A stretch of DNA of 64,000 nucleotides from CAWJHE01 sp963842455 (GTDB taxonomy: Bacteria > Chloroflexota > Anaerolineae > Anaerolineales > UBA4823), in the NCBI GenBank assembly GCA_963842455.1, contig CAWJHE010000006.1:248001-312000 (forward strand). The letters are read 5' to 3'. A model generated the notes under the pieces. The model saw only the letters and a program-made list of their open reading frames with translations. It was not told the origin of the DNA and ran no database searches. Position numbers and translations under genes: made by a program. Shown one piece after another: positions 8,770 to 18,263 of this stretch (the stretch's first letter is position 1; each line of letters starts with the position of its first letter).

Positions 8770-9714
8770 TCAAGCTGGTCGCAGGATGAGGAAGTAAAAC
8801 ACCAATAGCGCCAAGATCAGGATAACCAGGATTATGAGGATGACAGCCAGACATGGGATAGACCAATGGGTTCCAGAACTTGGATTAGGCTCTATTGGGT
8901 GGGGAGGACGTTGAACGACCAGGTTAACAACCGTAATATTATCATGGCCTCCACGTTGGTTGGCCAGGTCGATCAGACTCTGCAAGTTCTTATCGGCTTC
9001 GGGGTTTAATAAGACATTCTGAATTTCTTCATCTTCAACCAGGTCAGTCAGTCCATCGCTGCAAATTAATAACTGATCATCAGGCAGCAACTGCATTCCC
9101 TGGTTGGCTAAACTTTGTTCTTCTGATTCGTTAGCGTTTATATTCATCCTGCTATCTGGTTCTACTACATTTTGAGAACCGAGGTACCGCCGGATAATAT
9201 GAGCATGCGTGTGACCTTTAACCTGATCAGGAGTAATCACACCTGCATCCAGGGCGGATTGTATCCAGGTGTGGTCTGTGCTGATTTGTTGGATTGCCCC
9301 GTTGCGTAACAAATATATGCGAGAATCTCCCAGGTTGGCCGTGTACAGCCTGTATCCAATGATCCAGCAACAAGCGCATGTTGCCCCCATCCCCTTTTTT
9401 TCGGGATCCGATTCTGCTTCGGAATATATTTTTTGATTGGCTAACTGGATAGCATCATGTAAAATCGGAACGGGTTGAGATGCATCACTTTCTGCTATAT
9501 GCCGACTGATGGTTTCCACAGCATATTCAGCAGCGATCTCTCCGGCGCGATGACCGCCGATTCCATCAGCTACGATTGCCAGGACAGATGGTGTGGATGA
9601 AGGATCCTCCAACCTGAAAGCATTCACCAGGAAACGATCCTCATTGATCTTTCCACTCATGCCTGGATGGCTATTAGCTGTGACCTGTATATGTGGTGTT
9701 TCAGATGGGATCAT
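8770..9714 (-). CDS. PP2C-family Ser/Thr phosphatase with C-terminal membrane anchor
   Basis: 314 residues. PPM metal-dependent phosphatases remove phosphate from Ser/Thr. All core motifs are present: VADGIGGHRAGE with the metal Asp/Gly, LGDSRIYLLRNG, TDHTW, LLICSDGLTDLVEDEEI and GGHDNITVV. Residues ~286-311 form one hydrophobic helix (CLAVILIILVILILALLVFYF), so the enzyme is tail-anchored facing the cytosol. It lies 65 nt downstream of the VWA-FHA gene on the same strand, probably co-transcribed. The usual partner, a PASTA or Pkn2-type kinase, is not in the window. Confidence 0.9.
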   Translation of the reverse strand: MIPSETPHIQVTANSHPGMSGKINEDRFLVNAFRLEDPSSTPSVLAIVADGIGGHRAGEIAAEYAVETISRHIAESDASQPVPILHDAIQLANQKIYSEAESDPEKKGMGATCACCWIIGYRLYTANLGDSRIYLLRNGAIQQISTDHTWIQSALDAGVITPDQVKGHTHAHIIRRYLGSQNVVEPDSRMNINANESEEQSLANQGMQLLPDDQLLICSDGLTDLVEDEEIQNVLLNPEADKNLQSLIDLANQRGGHDNITVVNLVVQRPPHPIEPNPSSGTHWSIPCLAVILIILVILILALLVFYFLILRPA

Positions 9715-9779
9715 GGTTATCAGGCGTCTCCGGAGATTGCGGGTGTTCCATTCTGGCTTTAGGTGACGCAGCCTTTACT

Positions 9780-11714
9780 TCAGTAGTTAAGACTGAAGTC
9801 GATTGGGCGGGGAGTAGGAGTGACAACAGGCCGGCGAACGAGTTTCGGCTGGCGAATCGTAAAACGGAAACCTACCCGGCCAATATGAACGATATCTCCG
9901 TGTTCCAGGTCTGCTCCGCTGCGAGAAACCGGTGTGTAATTTATCCAGGTGCCAGCTATGGAGCCCTCATCGATTAATCGGAAAGATCCTTCAGCTTTTC
10001 TAACCAGGCGAGCATGAAGTTTTTCTACCGAGCTGTCTTTTAAAACCAGGTTGGCTTGTTCTGGATTGTTTCCGATTAATACCTCTTCTGCATTGATCGG
10101 GAAAGGGCTTGAATCAACCATTTGGGCATTTTCCGAAAGCGGATAAAGATAGGCGAAGGCTTTTTGAGATGATTGACGCTGAGACCATTGCAGCTTGTTC
10201 ACCCATCCTGGGATATTCCGCCTGGCAAGGTCGTCTTCGATGGAGACAGGCTGGGTCACTGGATCCTGTCTCTTCCGGCGCGTTTGAGATACGCGCACAG
10301 CCCTGGGACGTAATCTGCCTCCCAAAATAAGCACCAGTAGAAGAATTGCGCCTGACACGACTACAGCAAGAATGATCAAAACCGGCGTATTCTGGCGGAT
10401 GACTCCCCAGGGATCTTGGGTTTCTTGTTCAATCCCAATGATGATGGGGATTTCCACGCTTTTTCCGGTGATGCCAAATTCATCAACAGCCTGGACTTGA
10501 ACTGAATATGTGCTGCCTGAAACAATTTCGCTGATATTCCAGGTGAAAGTATCGAACGGGGCTTGACTTTTTTCTTCAACTACCTCCCCATTCACCAGCA
10601 GAGCGGAAGTAATTATTTCACGCTTTCGGCCATCTGGAAAGTCGAAAACAACTTGAAAAACCTGTTCGGTTGGCAGCAATCCTGGCGCAGGGTTGGAATT
10701 TTCGGCTTCTGCCTGCTCGGTTTGATTGGGCTGGCGAATGATGCGAATAGGTGGTGATATGAAGGCAGGTAGGGGAGGCTGAAGATTAATTTCTATTTCT
10801 TGAGAATTGGTTTCAATCACGCCAGCTTCTGTCTCGATCTGAGCTGAAACCTGGTGGATGCCCCCTGTGGAAACTGCAGATTTATAGGTAACAGAGTAGA
10901 TCGATCTGAGTTCTTGCAAAATGGTCTCGGGATCCGGGATAGTTTCTTCACCTGAGAAGGCAAAAAAAGTACCTCCCGTTAGAGTGGCCAGCTCGGTTAA
11001 TCTCTGTACTCCGACCGTTTGGAATCCGCCTGCAGTAGAAACAAGCCAAATATGAATAGATATGTTTTGTTGTTGGACCTGGGCGATTAGATTGTCTAAT
11101 GGTTCTATTTGCTGAGATTCAACTGGAGGGGTAATAAAGAGGACAGCACGCTTCATTCCCGTTCGCGGGGTGGCATCATTGGCTAATGTAACAGCCCGAA
11201 ACAAAGAATCTAAGTTTGGGGTTGCATTGCGAGAGTCGATTTGAGCAGTCTCTAAGGTCTGTAGCCATTGTTGGGAGTCATTGATGTGACTGATTTCCGG
11301 GCCGTTATTAATGATCAGGCTCAAATCATCAATATCGGAACCTACTCTCTTTTTTGCCCAATTGGCAAGATTTTGACTGATCATATCATACCGGGAAATT
11401 GCTTTGCTGTTTCGGATTGCAAAGGATGGACCGGGATTAATGGCTACCACAAACTGAAGTCCAGGTTTAATTTCAGTCATATCGATGGCTGGCAATGTTA
11501 CCCCATCCTCAATTACATTGACCTGGTCAGTTGACAAGTTATGAGAAAAATCTCCCTGCTCATCTTGGATATCCAGGAAAAATTGGAGAACAGGGAATTT
11601 GCTGTCATTGAGTTGGCTTAGCGTTGCTGTGTACCCGTTTTGTGCAAGACCTTTTTCTGGGAACAACAAAATTATGAGAGCAAGGCTAAGAATAAGACGT
11701 AGACGACTTGTCAT
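9780..11714 (-). CDS. Secreted VWA-like / single TM / cytosolic FHA domain protein
   Basis: 644 residues. Signal peptide 1-24 (LILSLALIILLFPEKGLAQ), then a VWA-like domain (~65-275) whose MIDAS position reads FVVAINPGPSFAIR rather than DxSxS, so metal binding is doubtful. Ig-like segments follow, then a TM helix near 440-462 (VLIILAVVVSGAILLLVLILGG), and an FHA domain at the C terminus (VLIGNNPEQANLVL ... KLHARLVRK ... GTWINYTPV ... HIGRVGFRF), which binds phosphothreonine peptides. The layout fits an outside-in sensor reading phosphorylation in the cytosol. It is first gene of a pair with PP2C. Confidence 0.85.
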   Translation of the reverse strand: MTSRLRLILSLALIILLFPEKGLAQNGYTATLSQLNDSKFPVLQFFLDIQDEQGDFSHNLSTDQVNVIEDGVTLPAIDMTEIKPGLQFVVAINPGPSFAIRNSKAISRYDMISQNLANWAKKRVGSDIDDLSLIINNGPEISHINDSQQWLQTLETAQIDSRNATPNLDSLFRAVTLANDATPRTGMKRAVLFITPPVESQQIEPLDNLIAQVQQQNISIHIWLVSTAGGFQTVGVQRLTELATLTGGTFFAFSGEETIPDPETILQELRSIYSVTYKSAVSTGGIHQVSAQIETEAGVIETNSQEIEINLQPPLPAFISPPIRIIRQPNQTEQAEAENSNPAPGLLPTEQVFQVVFDFPDGRKREIITSALLVNGEVVEEKSQAPFDTFTWNISEIVSGSTYSVQVQAVDEFGITGKSVEIPIIIGIEQETQDPWGVIRQNTPVLIILAVVVSGAILLLVLILGGRLRPRAVRVSQTRRKRQDPVTQPVSIEDDLARRNIPGWVNKLQWSQRQSSQKAFAYLYPLSENAQMVDSSPFPINAEEVLIGNNPEQANLVLKDSSVEKLHARLVRKAEGSFRLIDEGSIAGTWINYTPVSRSGADLEHGDIVHIGRVGFRFTIRQPKLVRRPVVTPTPRPIDFSLNY

Positions 11715-11864
11715 GCTTTGATTGTAGCATAAGCTCAGGTTTGTTGTGTCTAAGCAGTGGTTAAGAACAGGTTATATTTGTTCTCTCTCTGACGGATTGG
11801 GTTTGAAGTCCGATACCAAACGATATCCAACGTATCCAGGAAAATTGTTTGTAAACAATTATGA

Positions 11865-13424
11865 TTATTCCCATTCGATTGTGGCTGGTGGTTTACTGGT
11901 AATATCATAAACTACTCGATTAACACCAGTGACTTCATTTACAATTCGATTGGCGACTTTGGAAAGCAAATCGTAAGGCAACCAGGCCCAATCAGCCGTC
12001 ATAAAATCTTCGGTGGTCACAGCTCGCAAAGCAATTGTTTCCTGGTAAGTGCGCTGGTCTCCCATCACACCCACACTGAAAACCGGGAGTAAAACTGCGA
12101 AGGCTTGGGATGTGCCGAAAACGCTTTCTTGTGTGGAATGTAATTTTAAAAGCCCGGCTTGCGCTAACTCACTGGTAAAAATAGAATCGGCTGTGCGTAA
12201 TTTTTTGACACGTTCAGGAGTAATTTCACCTAGGCAGCGAACGGCCAACCCAGGACCAGGGAAGGGCTGCCGCCAGACCATTTCTGCAGGCAGACCCAAT
12301 TTCTCTCCCACAAGGCGAACCTCATCTTTGAACAGATAGCGAAGAGGCTCAACCAGTTGAAATTGCATATCGGTCGGTAACCCACCCACATTGTGATGGG
12401 TCTTGATCTTGTGGGCTTTGCCGCGGTCTGCTGCGCTGGATTCGACTACATCTGGATAGATGGTTCCTTGCACCAAGAATTTCGGATTACCTAACTTCCT
12501 GGCTTGTTCTTCAAAGATACGGATGAAAAGCTCACCGATCACCTGACGTTTCTTTTCAGGAGAAGTGATATCTTTTAGGGCAGACATAAACTGGTCGACT
12601 GCATTGATTGTTATCAATTCAATGCCCAGACTTTCATGCAGCGTGGAGCGAACTTGAGATGCTTCGCCTTCACGTAACAGCCCGGTGTCAACGAAAATTG
12701 AGATGAGCTGGTCGCCTACCGCTTGTTGGACCATGGCTGTTGCTACGCTTAAATCCACGCCGCCACTGACCGCAGAAAGCACCATTTCTTTGCCAACTTG
12801 AGTTTGAATGCGTGAAACGCTTTCGGCAATGATGGATTCAGGTGTCCAATCTGTGATAGCTTTGCAAATGTCGACAACGAAACGTCTCAGGATTTCTTGT
12901 CCGCCAGGTGTGTGGTGTACCTCAGGATGGAATTGCAGTCCATAATATTGGCGATGTGGGTCTCCCATCATAGCCACAGGTGAGTTCGCACTTTTTCCGA
13001 GAACCATGAAACCGGGAGGTAGTTTTTCTATGCGATCTCCATGGGACATCCAAACCCGCTGGCTACCGGCTGGAACTAAAGCATTGTCGGCGATGACTTC
13101 TAACTGTGCTGGTCCGTATTCCCGATCTGATGAAGCCCCAACTTTGCCCTCCAAAATGTCCGTCAGAGCTTGCATTCCATAACAAATTCCCAGGATGGGT
13201 AATTGACTATCCAAAACATATTTTGGGATGCGTGGAGCTCCTGCCTCGTAAACAGAAGCAGGCCCTCCAGATAAGATAAAACCTTTAGGATTTTGGGCAA
13301 GAGCGCGTTCTGGGGCAGTATCCCAGGGGATTAGCTCACAGTAGACGTTGATCTCACGAATGCGGCGAGCAATAAGTTGTGAATATTGAGAGCCGAAATC
13401 AAGGATAAGGATGGAGTTTTTCAT
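11865..13424 (-). CDS. guaA: GMP synthase (glutamine-hydrolysing), altered PP-loop
   Basis: 519 residues, normal length. GuaA makes GMP from XMP, ATP and glutamine. The class I amidotransferase part has GICYGMQAL (catalytic Cys) and QFHPEVHHT (His, Glu). The PP-loop ATPase part reads SGGVDLS where the family has SGGVDSS/SGGVDST, so the conserved Ser after Asp is Leu (codon 12750-12752). The C-terminal dimerisation domain (QPFPGPGLAVRC ... SKPPATIEWE) is intact. The start is MKNSILILDFG at 13424; the frame stays open 25 codons further but that overlaps xpt. Cotranscribed with xpt, 7 nt apart. Confidence 0.93.
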   Translation of the reverse strand: MKNSILILDFGSQYSQLIARRIREINVYCELIPWDTAPERALAQNPKGFILSGGPASVYEAGAPRIPKYVLDSQLPILGICYGMQALTDILEGKVGASSDREYGPAQLEVIADNALVPAGSQRVWMSHGDRIEKLPPGFMVLGKSANSPVAMMGDPHRQYYGLQFHPEVHHTPGGQEILRRFVVDICKAITDWTPESIIAESVSRIQTQVGKEMVLSAVSGGVDLSVATAMVQQAVGDQLISIFVDTGLLREGEASQVRSTLHESLGIELITINAVDQFMSALKDITSPEKKRQVIGELFIRIFEEQARKLGNPKFLVQGTIYPDVVESSAADRGKAHKIKTHHNVGGLPTDMQFQLVEPLRYLFKDEVRLVGEKLGLPAEMVWRQPFPGPGLAVRCLGEITPERVKKLRTADSIFTSELAQAGLLKLHSTQESVFGTSQAFAVLLPVFSVGVMGDQRTYQETIALRAVTTEDFMTADWAWLPYDLLSKVANRIVNEVTGVNRVVYDITSKPPATIEWE

Positions 13425-13431
13425 AAATGTG

Positions 13432-14004
13432 TCAATCTTCAAAAAGGATTTGATCATTCTCCATCGACTTAATAATCGCCAGGCTCTCAACAGGAACATT
13501 GAGAATGCTCAGGGCCTGCCGGCCGCCCTCGAAGCTTTTTTCAATCAATGCACCAATGCCAACCAAAACAGCCCCAGCCGTTTGCGCCAGGCGTACCAAT
13601 CCCAGGATGGTGGCGCCTGAGGCGAGAAAATCATCAATGATTAAAATCCGCTCACCACCGGCTAAATACTCTGGTGAAACCATAAGCTCAACCATACGGC
13701 CTTTTGTGTGGGAAGGAGATAAAGTCAGGAAAACCTGGTCGGGCATGGTGACGGGTTTATGCTTGCGGGCATAAACGACGGGTAAATTTAAGTGTAGAGC
13801 AGTCATGACAGCAGGAGCGATTCCAGAAATTTCAGCTGTTAATATTTTTGTGGCGCCAAGATCTTTAAAACGGCGAGCGAATTCACGGCCGCATGCATCC
13901 ATCAGCTCAGGGTCAACCTGGTGGTTGATAAAGCCATCGACTTTTAGAATGCCTGAGCCAAGATTTTTGCCTTCACGATGAATTCTATCTTTCAAAAACT
14001 GCAT
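13432..14004 (-). CDS. xpt: Xanthine phosphoribosyltransferase
   Basis: 190 residues. It converts xanthine and PRPP to XMP, which guaA just downstream turns into GMP, so the pair is a salvage operon. Seen: the type I PRTase PRPP loop ILIIDDFLASGAT, the N-terminal LKDRIHREGKNLGSGILKVDGFINHQ typical of Xpt, and VVYARKHKP. GGAGG lies ahead of ATG 14004; the frame extends 18 codons upstream without support. No purine riboswitch core is recognisable in the 157-nt divergent spacer to maf. Confidence 0.9.
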   Translation of the reverse strand: MQFLKDRIHREGKNLGSGILKVDGFINHQVDPELMDACGREFARRFKDLGATKILTAEISGIAPAVMTALHLNLPVVYARKHKPVTMPDQVFLTLSPSHTKGRMVELMVSPEYLAGGERILIIDDFLASGATILGLVRLAQTAGAVLVGIGALIEKSFEGGRQALSILNVPVESLAIIKSMENDQILFED

Positions 14005-14161
14005 ATTGACCTCCAGGAATTTATGATTTTGTTGTTCAATCCAAGACAACGTAACCAATCAGGCACTATGTAATTTGTGAGTGCAACAGGTTGATATTAT
14101 GTTTTTCTGGACGAATTAATGAAAAGTTGCCTGATACAGATTGTGTTAAAATGAACATTGA

Positions 14162-14899
14162 ATGATTATTTTAGCTTCTAATTCTCCCAGGCGCAAGCAG
14201 TTATTAGCCTTTGGTGGGTGGCCCTTTCAGGTCTATCCGGTGCATATCAATGAGGAAGTTCTTAAGGGTGAAGCACCGGATATGTACGTTCTTCGGCTTT
14301 CTAGAGAAAAAGCCGAGGCAGCCTTTTGTGCCTCCACCCAAAATTTCCCAGAGAATGGCATCCTTATATCAGCAGACACGTCTGTGGTTTTTCCATTGGA
14401 CGATGAAAATCGGAATGAAGCCATGCTGCTACCCGAGTTTCGTCTCCTGGAAGATCCATCCAGTTCCAGCTTCATCATTCTAGGTAAACCATTAGATGAG
14501 CAACATGCTGAACAAATTCTCAAGCTCTTGAGAAACCGGATACACCAGGTTTACACCGGATTGACAGCCTTGCGGATCAAAGATGGGTACCAGCAAAGTT
14601 TGGTGTGTGTCACGGATGTTCCCATGCGGGATTATGATGATGATGAAATCAAAACCTATATAGCCAGCGGTGATCCTTTCGATAAAGCAGGGGCATACGC
14701 TATTCAACACAAGGACTTCCGACCGGCACAACAATTGCAAGGCTGTTACGCAAATGTAATGGGTTTACCTGTGTGTCACTTGGCCGTATTACTCAAGAAA
14801 ATGGATGAGCGACCTTATGCAGATATTGCACCTAAATGTCTTGAGGAGTTCGATTATTCTTGTCCTATTTCAAACCAGATTCTTACACAAGGAATGTGA
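14162..14899 (+). CDS. maf: Maf family nucleotide pyrophosphatase
   Basis: 245 residues, longer than the usual ~190-200. Maf proteins hydrolyse non-canonical or modified NTPs to NMP and PPi. The family start MIILASNSPRRKQLL is present, then SREKAEAAF, the catalytic ISADTSVVF, ILGKPLDEQHAEQIL, VYTGLTAL and DPFDKAGAYAIQ. The extra length is an insert after DTSVVF (~residues 84-105, acidic) and a C-terminal tail. No Shine-Dalgarno precedes ATG 14162, and a TAAAAT lies only 9 nt upstream, so a nearly leaderless transcript is possible. Confidence 0.88.
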   Translation: MIILASNSPRRKQLLAFGGWPFQVYPVHINEEVLKGEAPDMYVLRLSREKAEAAFCASTQNFPENGILISADTSVVFPLDDENRNEAMLLPEFRLLEDPSSSSFIILGKPLDEQHAEQILKLLRNRIHQVYTGLTALRIKDGYQQSLVCVTDVPMRDYDDDEIKTYIASGDPFDKAGAYAIQHKDFRPAQQLQGCYANVMGLPVCHLAVLLKKMDERPYADIAPKCLEEFDYSCPISNQILTQGM

Positions 14900-14911
14900 A
14901 GTGAAAATTTA

Positions 14912-17188
14912 ATGGCTCGTGAGAAAAAATTTTCTGCAAAAATTATCTGGTTGTTAATGGCTGTTTTCTGGATTTCCCAAACTGGAGGTTGTTCCGTTTT
15001 CGACACTCAGAATCCAGGGGTTCTATTTCCTCCAGTTGCCAGTACGTTACCTCCTCCTGTTGTAGGAGAAATACCCGATGCGCGACAGGTAGTTGAGGCA
15101 TACTTAAGCGCCTGGAAAAACGAAAAATATCCCGAAATGTATGCTTTATTAACCCAGGTAAGCCAGGCTGCACAAAGTGAAATGGAATTTATAGAGCATT
15201 ATCAGAGTGTAGCAGTTGAGGCGGCGCTGTCTGAGATTGATTATGAGATTTTATCGATTCTCGTCAACCCGGATAATGCTCAAGCTCGTTACCGTGTGAC
15301 ACTCAAATCTGTTTTAATCGGCGATATCACTCGGGATACTCACATGGATTTGAGCCTGGAAAATGGCGATTGGCGCGTACAATGGAACGATACGCTGATT
15401 TTGCCAGAGCTTGGAGGCGGTAATTACCTGCTCATGGACCGAAACGGATATACGCCTTCACGCGCGAATATCTATGATCGAAATGCACACGCACTTGTAG
15501 CCCAGGCAGATGCAACGGCTGTTGGAATTTATTCTGGAGATATTCAAACTCTTCAAAAGGATGACCTTTTCATCCTGCTGTCTGAATTGACCGGAAAAAG
15601 TATACCCGCGATTGAAGCGATTTATGCTAGCGCGCCAGAAGGCGCAAACTGGTATTTACCCATAGGTCAGGTCTCTGGTGAGCGGATTAACGAGAAATAT
15701 GAAGATCTGTCCCGATACAACGGATTGGTACTCCGGCAGTATAAATCCCGTTACTACTTTGATGGCGGTATAGCGCCGCATGTGGTGGGTTATGTAAGTG
15801 CTATTCAACCCGAGGAGGTAGATGACTACCTACGGAAAGGCTATCGCCAGGATGAACGTGTTGGGCGGAGTGGATTAGAAGCCTGGGGCGAATCTTACCT
15901 GGCTGGCAAGCGAGGCGGGGCGCTTTATGTGATGAACGCTCAAGGGCAACCGGTCACACTGCTGGCAGAAGCTTCTGCAGAACCCTCACAGGCCATCTAT
16001 ACAACGCTGGACAGAGACCTACAAACAGGTGTCCAGCAAGCCTTGGGTTCATTTCGAGGAGCGGTGGTGGTTTTAGAAAAGGACAGTGGCAAGGTCTTGG
16101 CTATGGCTTCATCACCCGGCTTCGACCCGAATGCATTTGAGCCGGTGAATTTTAATAGCTCATCCATGTTAGAAGATATTTTGTCCAATGTCTACCAGCC
16201 CTTGTTAAACCGAGCTACCCAGGGCTTGTACCCATTAGGCTCAGTCTTTAAGATGATTACCATGGCCGCTGGTCTGGACAGTGGAAAGTACACCGTTGAT
16301 TCTACTTATCAATGCGGCTATTTTTTTGAAGAGCTGCCCGGTGTACGCTTAAATGATTGGACTTACGATTATTACACGCAAGATGGAAGGACAATTCCGA
16401 GTGGGTTGTTGAATCTGTCTGAGGGCTTGATGCGTTCTTGTAACCCATGGTTTTGGCATATTGGTCTTTCTCTTTATAACCAGGGATCAACGGATGCTGT
16501 TTCACAAATGGCAAGAGATTTCGGATTAGGGCAGGCAACCGGTATCGAAGCTGTTGATGAGGCCAGCGGATCTTTACCAGATCCCAATAGTGCAATTGAT
16601 GCTGTGAACCTGGCGATTGGTCAAGGCGATGTCCTGGTGACACCCCTCCAGGTAGCCAATTTTGTGGCTGCCATCGGAAATGGGGGAACACGATACCAAC
16701 CGACTGTTATCGACCACATAGCCACCAGCAGTGGAAAATTAACTTACCAGTTTACCCCCAAGGCTTTGGGGAAGCTGCCTTTATCTGACGAACATATTCG
16801 TCAAATCCAGGAAGCCATGGTTGGTGTTATCCGCAATGAAGATCCTCGTGGGACAGCCTGGCATCGGTTTACTGGACTGGAAATACCGGTGGCTGGAAAG
16901 ACGGGAACCGCTCAGACGGCAACGGATCGTCCGCACGCCTGGTTTGCTGGATACACATTCGCAGAACAGGAAGGACGCCCCGATATTGCTATTGCAGTCA
17001 TTGTCGAGAATATTGGTGAGGGTTCTGATTATGCAGCCCCAATCTTTCGGCGAGTCGTGGAGTTGTATTTTATGGGACAACCTCAAAAACTATATTGGTG
17101 GGAATCAACCTTCAACACCACGGCTACGCTTCCGGGTTTAGAAACCACACCTTCCATTATCCAACCATCAGAAACTGTGGCGCCCTAA
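14912..17188 (+). CDS. Class B penicillin-binding protein (peptidoglycan DD-transpeptidase)
   Basis: 758 residues. An N-terminal lipoprotein-like or anchor segment (IIWLLMAVFWISQTGGC, Cys ~27) is followed by an NTF2-like domain similar to the MecA N-terminal fold (~60-170), a PBP dimerisation domain (~180-340), and the transpeptidase domain. The active-site motifs are SVFK (SxxK), SCN (SxN) and KTGTAQT (KTG). It cross-links peptidoglycan outside the membrane. The overall architecture recalls PBP2a/PBP3-like enzymes, but resistance cannot be inferred. It starts 12 nt after maf and ends 4 nt before rsgA, so the three are one operon. Confidence 0.88.
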   Translation: MAREKKFSAKIIWLLMAVFWISQTGGCSVFDTQNPGVLFPPVASTLPPPVVGEIPDARQVVEAYLSAWKNEKYPEMYALLTQVSQAAQSEMEFIEHYQSVAVEAALSEIDYEILSILVNPDNAQARYRVTLKSVLIGDITRDTHMDLSLENGDWRVQWNDTLILPELGGGNYLLMDRNGYTPSRANIYDRNAHALVAQADATAVGIYSGDIQTLQKDDLFILLSELTGKSIPAIEAIYASAPEGANWYLPIGQVSGERINEKYEDLSRYNGLVLRQYKSRYYFDGGIAPHVVGYVSAIQPEEVDDYLRKGYRQDERVGRSGLEAWGESYLAGKRGGALYVMNAQGQPVTLLAEASAEPSQAIYTTLDRDLQTGVQQALGSFRGAVVVLEKDSGKVLAMASSPGFDPNAFEPVNFNSSSMLEDILSNVYQPLLNRATQGLYPLGSVFKMITMAAGLDSGKYTVDSTYQCGYFFEELPGVRLNDWTYDYYTQDGRTIPSGLLNLSEGLMRSCNPWFWHIGLSLYNQGSTDAVSQMARDFGLGQATGIEAVDEASGSLPDPNSAIDAVNLAIGQGDVLVTPLQVANFVAAIGNGGTRYQPTVIDHIATSSGKLTYQFTPKALGKLPLSDEHIRQIQEAMVGVIRNEDPRGTAWHRFTGLEIPVAGKTGTAQTATDRPHAWFAGYTFAEQEGRPDIAIAVIVENIGEGSDYAAPIFRRVVELYFMGQPQKLYWWESTFNTTATLPGLETTPSIIQPSETVAP

Positions 17189-17192
17189 TACT

Positions 17193-18095
17193 ATGCGCGG
17201 TTTAATTATTCGATCACAATCCGGTTTTTATACAGTCCAGACTGAAAAAGGGCAATGGTTCTGCCAACTGCGCGGCAAACTAAAACACGGTCGCCAACCC
17301 ATAGACCTTGCGGCAGTCGGGGATTGGGTGGAAATCACTCCCTTAGACGAGGAAAAGGGAATCATTGAATCGATTGAGCCGCGCCAAAGAATGTTCTCCC
17401 GCCTGGCGCCTAACCCACATGGCGAATACCAGCAAGTATTGATTGCCAATCCAGATCAGGTTGTTATGGTCTTCGCCTGTACACAACCTGAACCCAAATT
17501 AGGCATGCTCGACCGTTTTCTGGTGATGGCTGAGAGGCAAAGCATCCCGGCTATGATTGTGGTCAATAAGACTGATTTGATGGGTCTGGAAGAAGCCCAA
17601 TCCATGTTTGATTTTTACAATGACCTGGGGTATCCAGTGATTTATACTTCTGTACCGGATCAATGGGGAATTGAAACACTGCGCGCTGCATTGAGCGAAA
17701 AAATTTCTTTGTTAACTGGTCCTTCAGGCGTGGGTAAATCCAGCTTGCTGAATGCCATCCAACCGGGGCTGGGTCTGGAAATCAGTAAGATCAGCCAGGC
17801 TACGAATAAAGGCAGGCATACCACCGTAGTCCGCGAATTGTTCCCCTTGGAAAACGGGGGCTATGTGGCGGACACTCCGGGGCTTAAGGCGTTGGCTTTG
17901 TGGGATATTGAGCCAGAAGAATTGGATGGATATTTTCCTGAACTGCGTGCACTCGTCGAAGCCTGCCAGTTCAGCGATTGTACGCATGTGCACGAACCAG
18001 GTTGTGCTGTATTACAAGCCCTGGAAGATAATCAAGTACACCCATCCAGGTACCAATCGTACTTGCGGATGCGATTTGGCGACCAGGTTGAGTAA
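17193..18095 (+). CDS. rsgA: Ribosome small-subunit-dependent GTPase A
   Basis: 300 residues. RsgA checks late maturation of the 30S subunit. The circularly permuted GTPase order is clear: G4 NKTD first (~125), then the P-loop GPSGVGKS (~175), then DTPG. An N-terminal OB fold (LRGKLKHGRQPIDLAAVGDWV) and a C-terminal zinc site (CQFSDCTHVHEPGC) complete it. Last gene of the maf-PBP-rsgA run; a terminator follows at 18197. Confidence 0.95.
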   Translation: MRGLIIRSQSGFYTVQTEKGQWFCQLRGKLKHGRQPIDLAAVGDWVEITPLDEEKGIIESIEPRQRMFSRLAPNPHGEYQQVLIANPDQVVMVFACTQPEPKLGMLDRFLVMAERQSIPAMIVVNKTDLMGLEEAQSMFDFYNDLGYPVIYTSVPDQWGIETLRAALSEKISLLTGPSGVGKSSLLNAIQPGLGLEISKISQATNKGRHTTVVRELFPLENGGYVADTPGLKALALWDIEPEELDGYFPELRALVEACQFSDCTHVHEPGCAVLQALEDNQVHPSRYQSYLRMRFGDQVE

Positions 18096-18190
18096 ATTGA
18101 TTTGCCGGATGGGAGGCTAGCCCTGGTCTCTGGGTTGTCTGCCACCAGATTTAGCTGCTTTTTGGAGTAAGTTACGCAGATAGCTCAATC

Positions 18191-18237
18191 AAAAAAGAGG
18201 CTGCCCGTTTTCAACAGACAGCCTCGTTTGTTTTTTG
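18191..18237. terminator. Bidirectional rho-independent terminator
   Basis: GAGGCTG (18197-18203) pairs with CAGCCTC (18219-18225), 15-nt loop, A6 before and GTTTGTTTTTT after. It lies between the convergent rsgA operon and Opp importer 1, and serves both strands. Confidence 0.85.
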
Positions 18238-18263
18238 CTAAATTATCCGGACAGGGGGATTCT

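Noticed and set aside
14005..14161. Purine riboswitch before xpt
   Set aside because: No recognisable aptamer core or terminator hairpin in the spacer.
17193..18095. Permuted GTPase motifs in rsgA
   Set aside because: Circular permutation is the known state of the RsgA/YjeQ family, not new.
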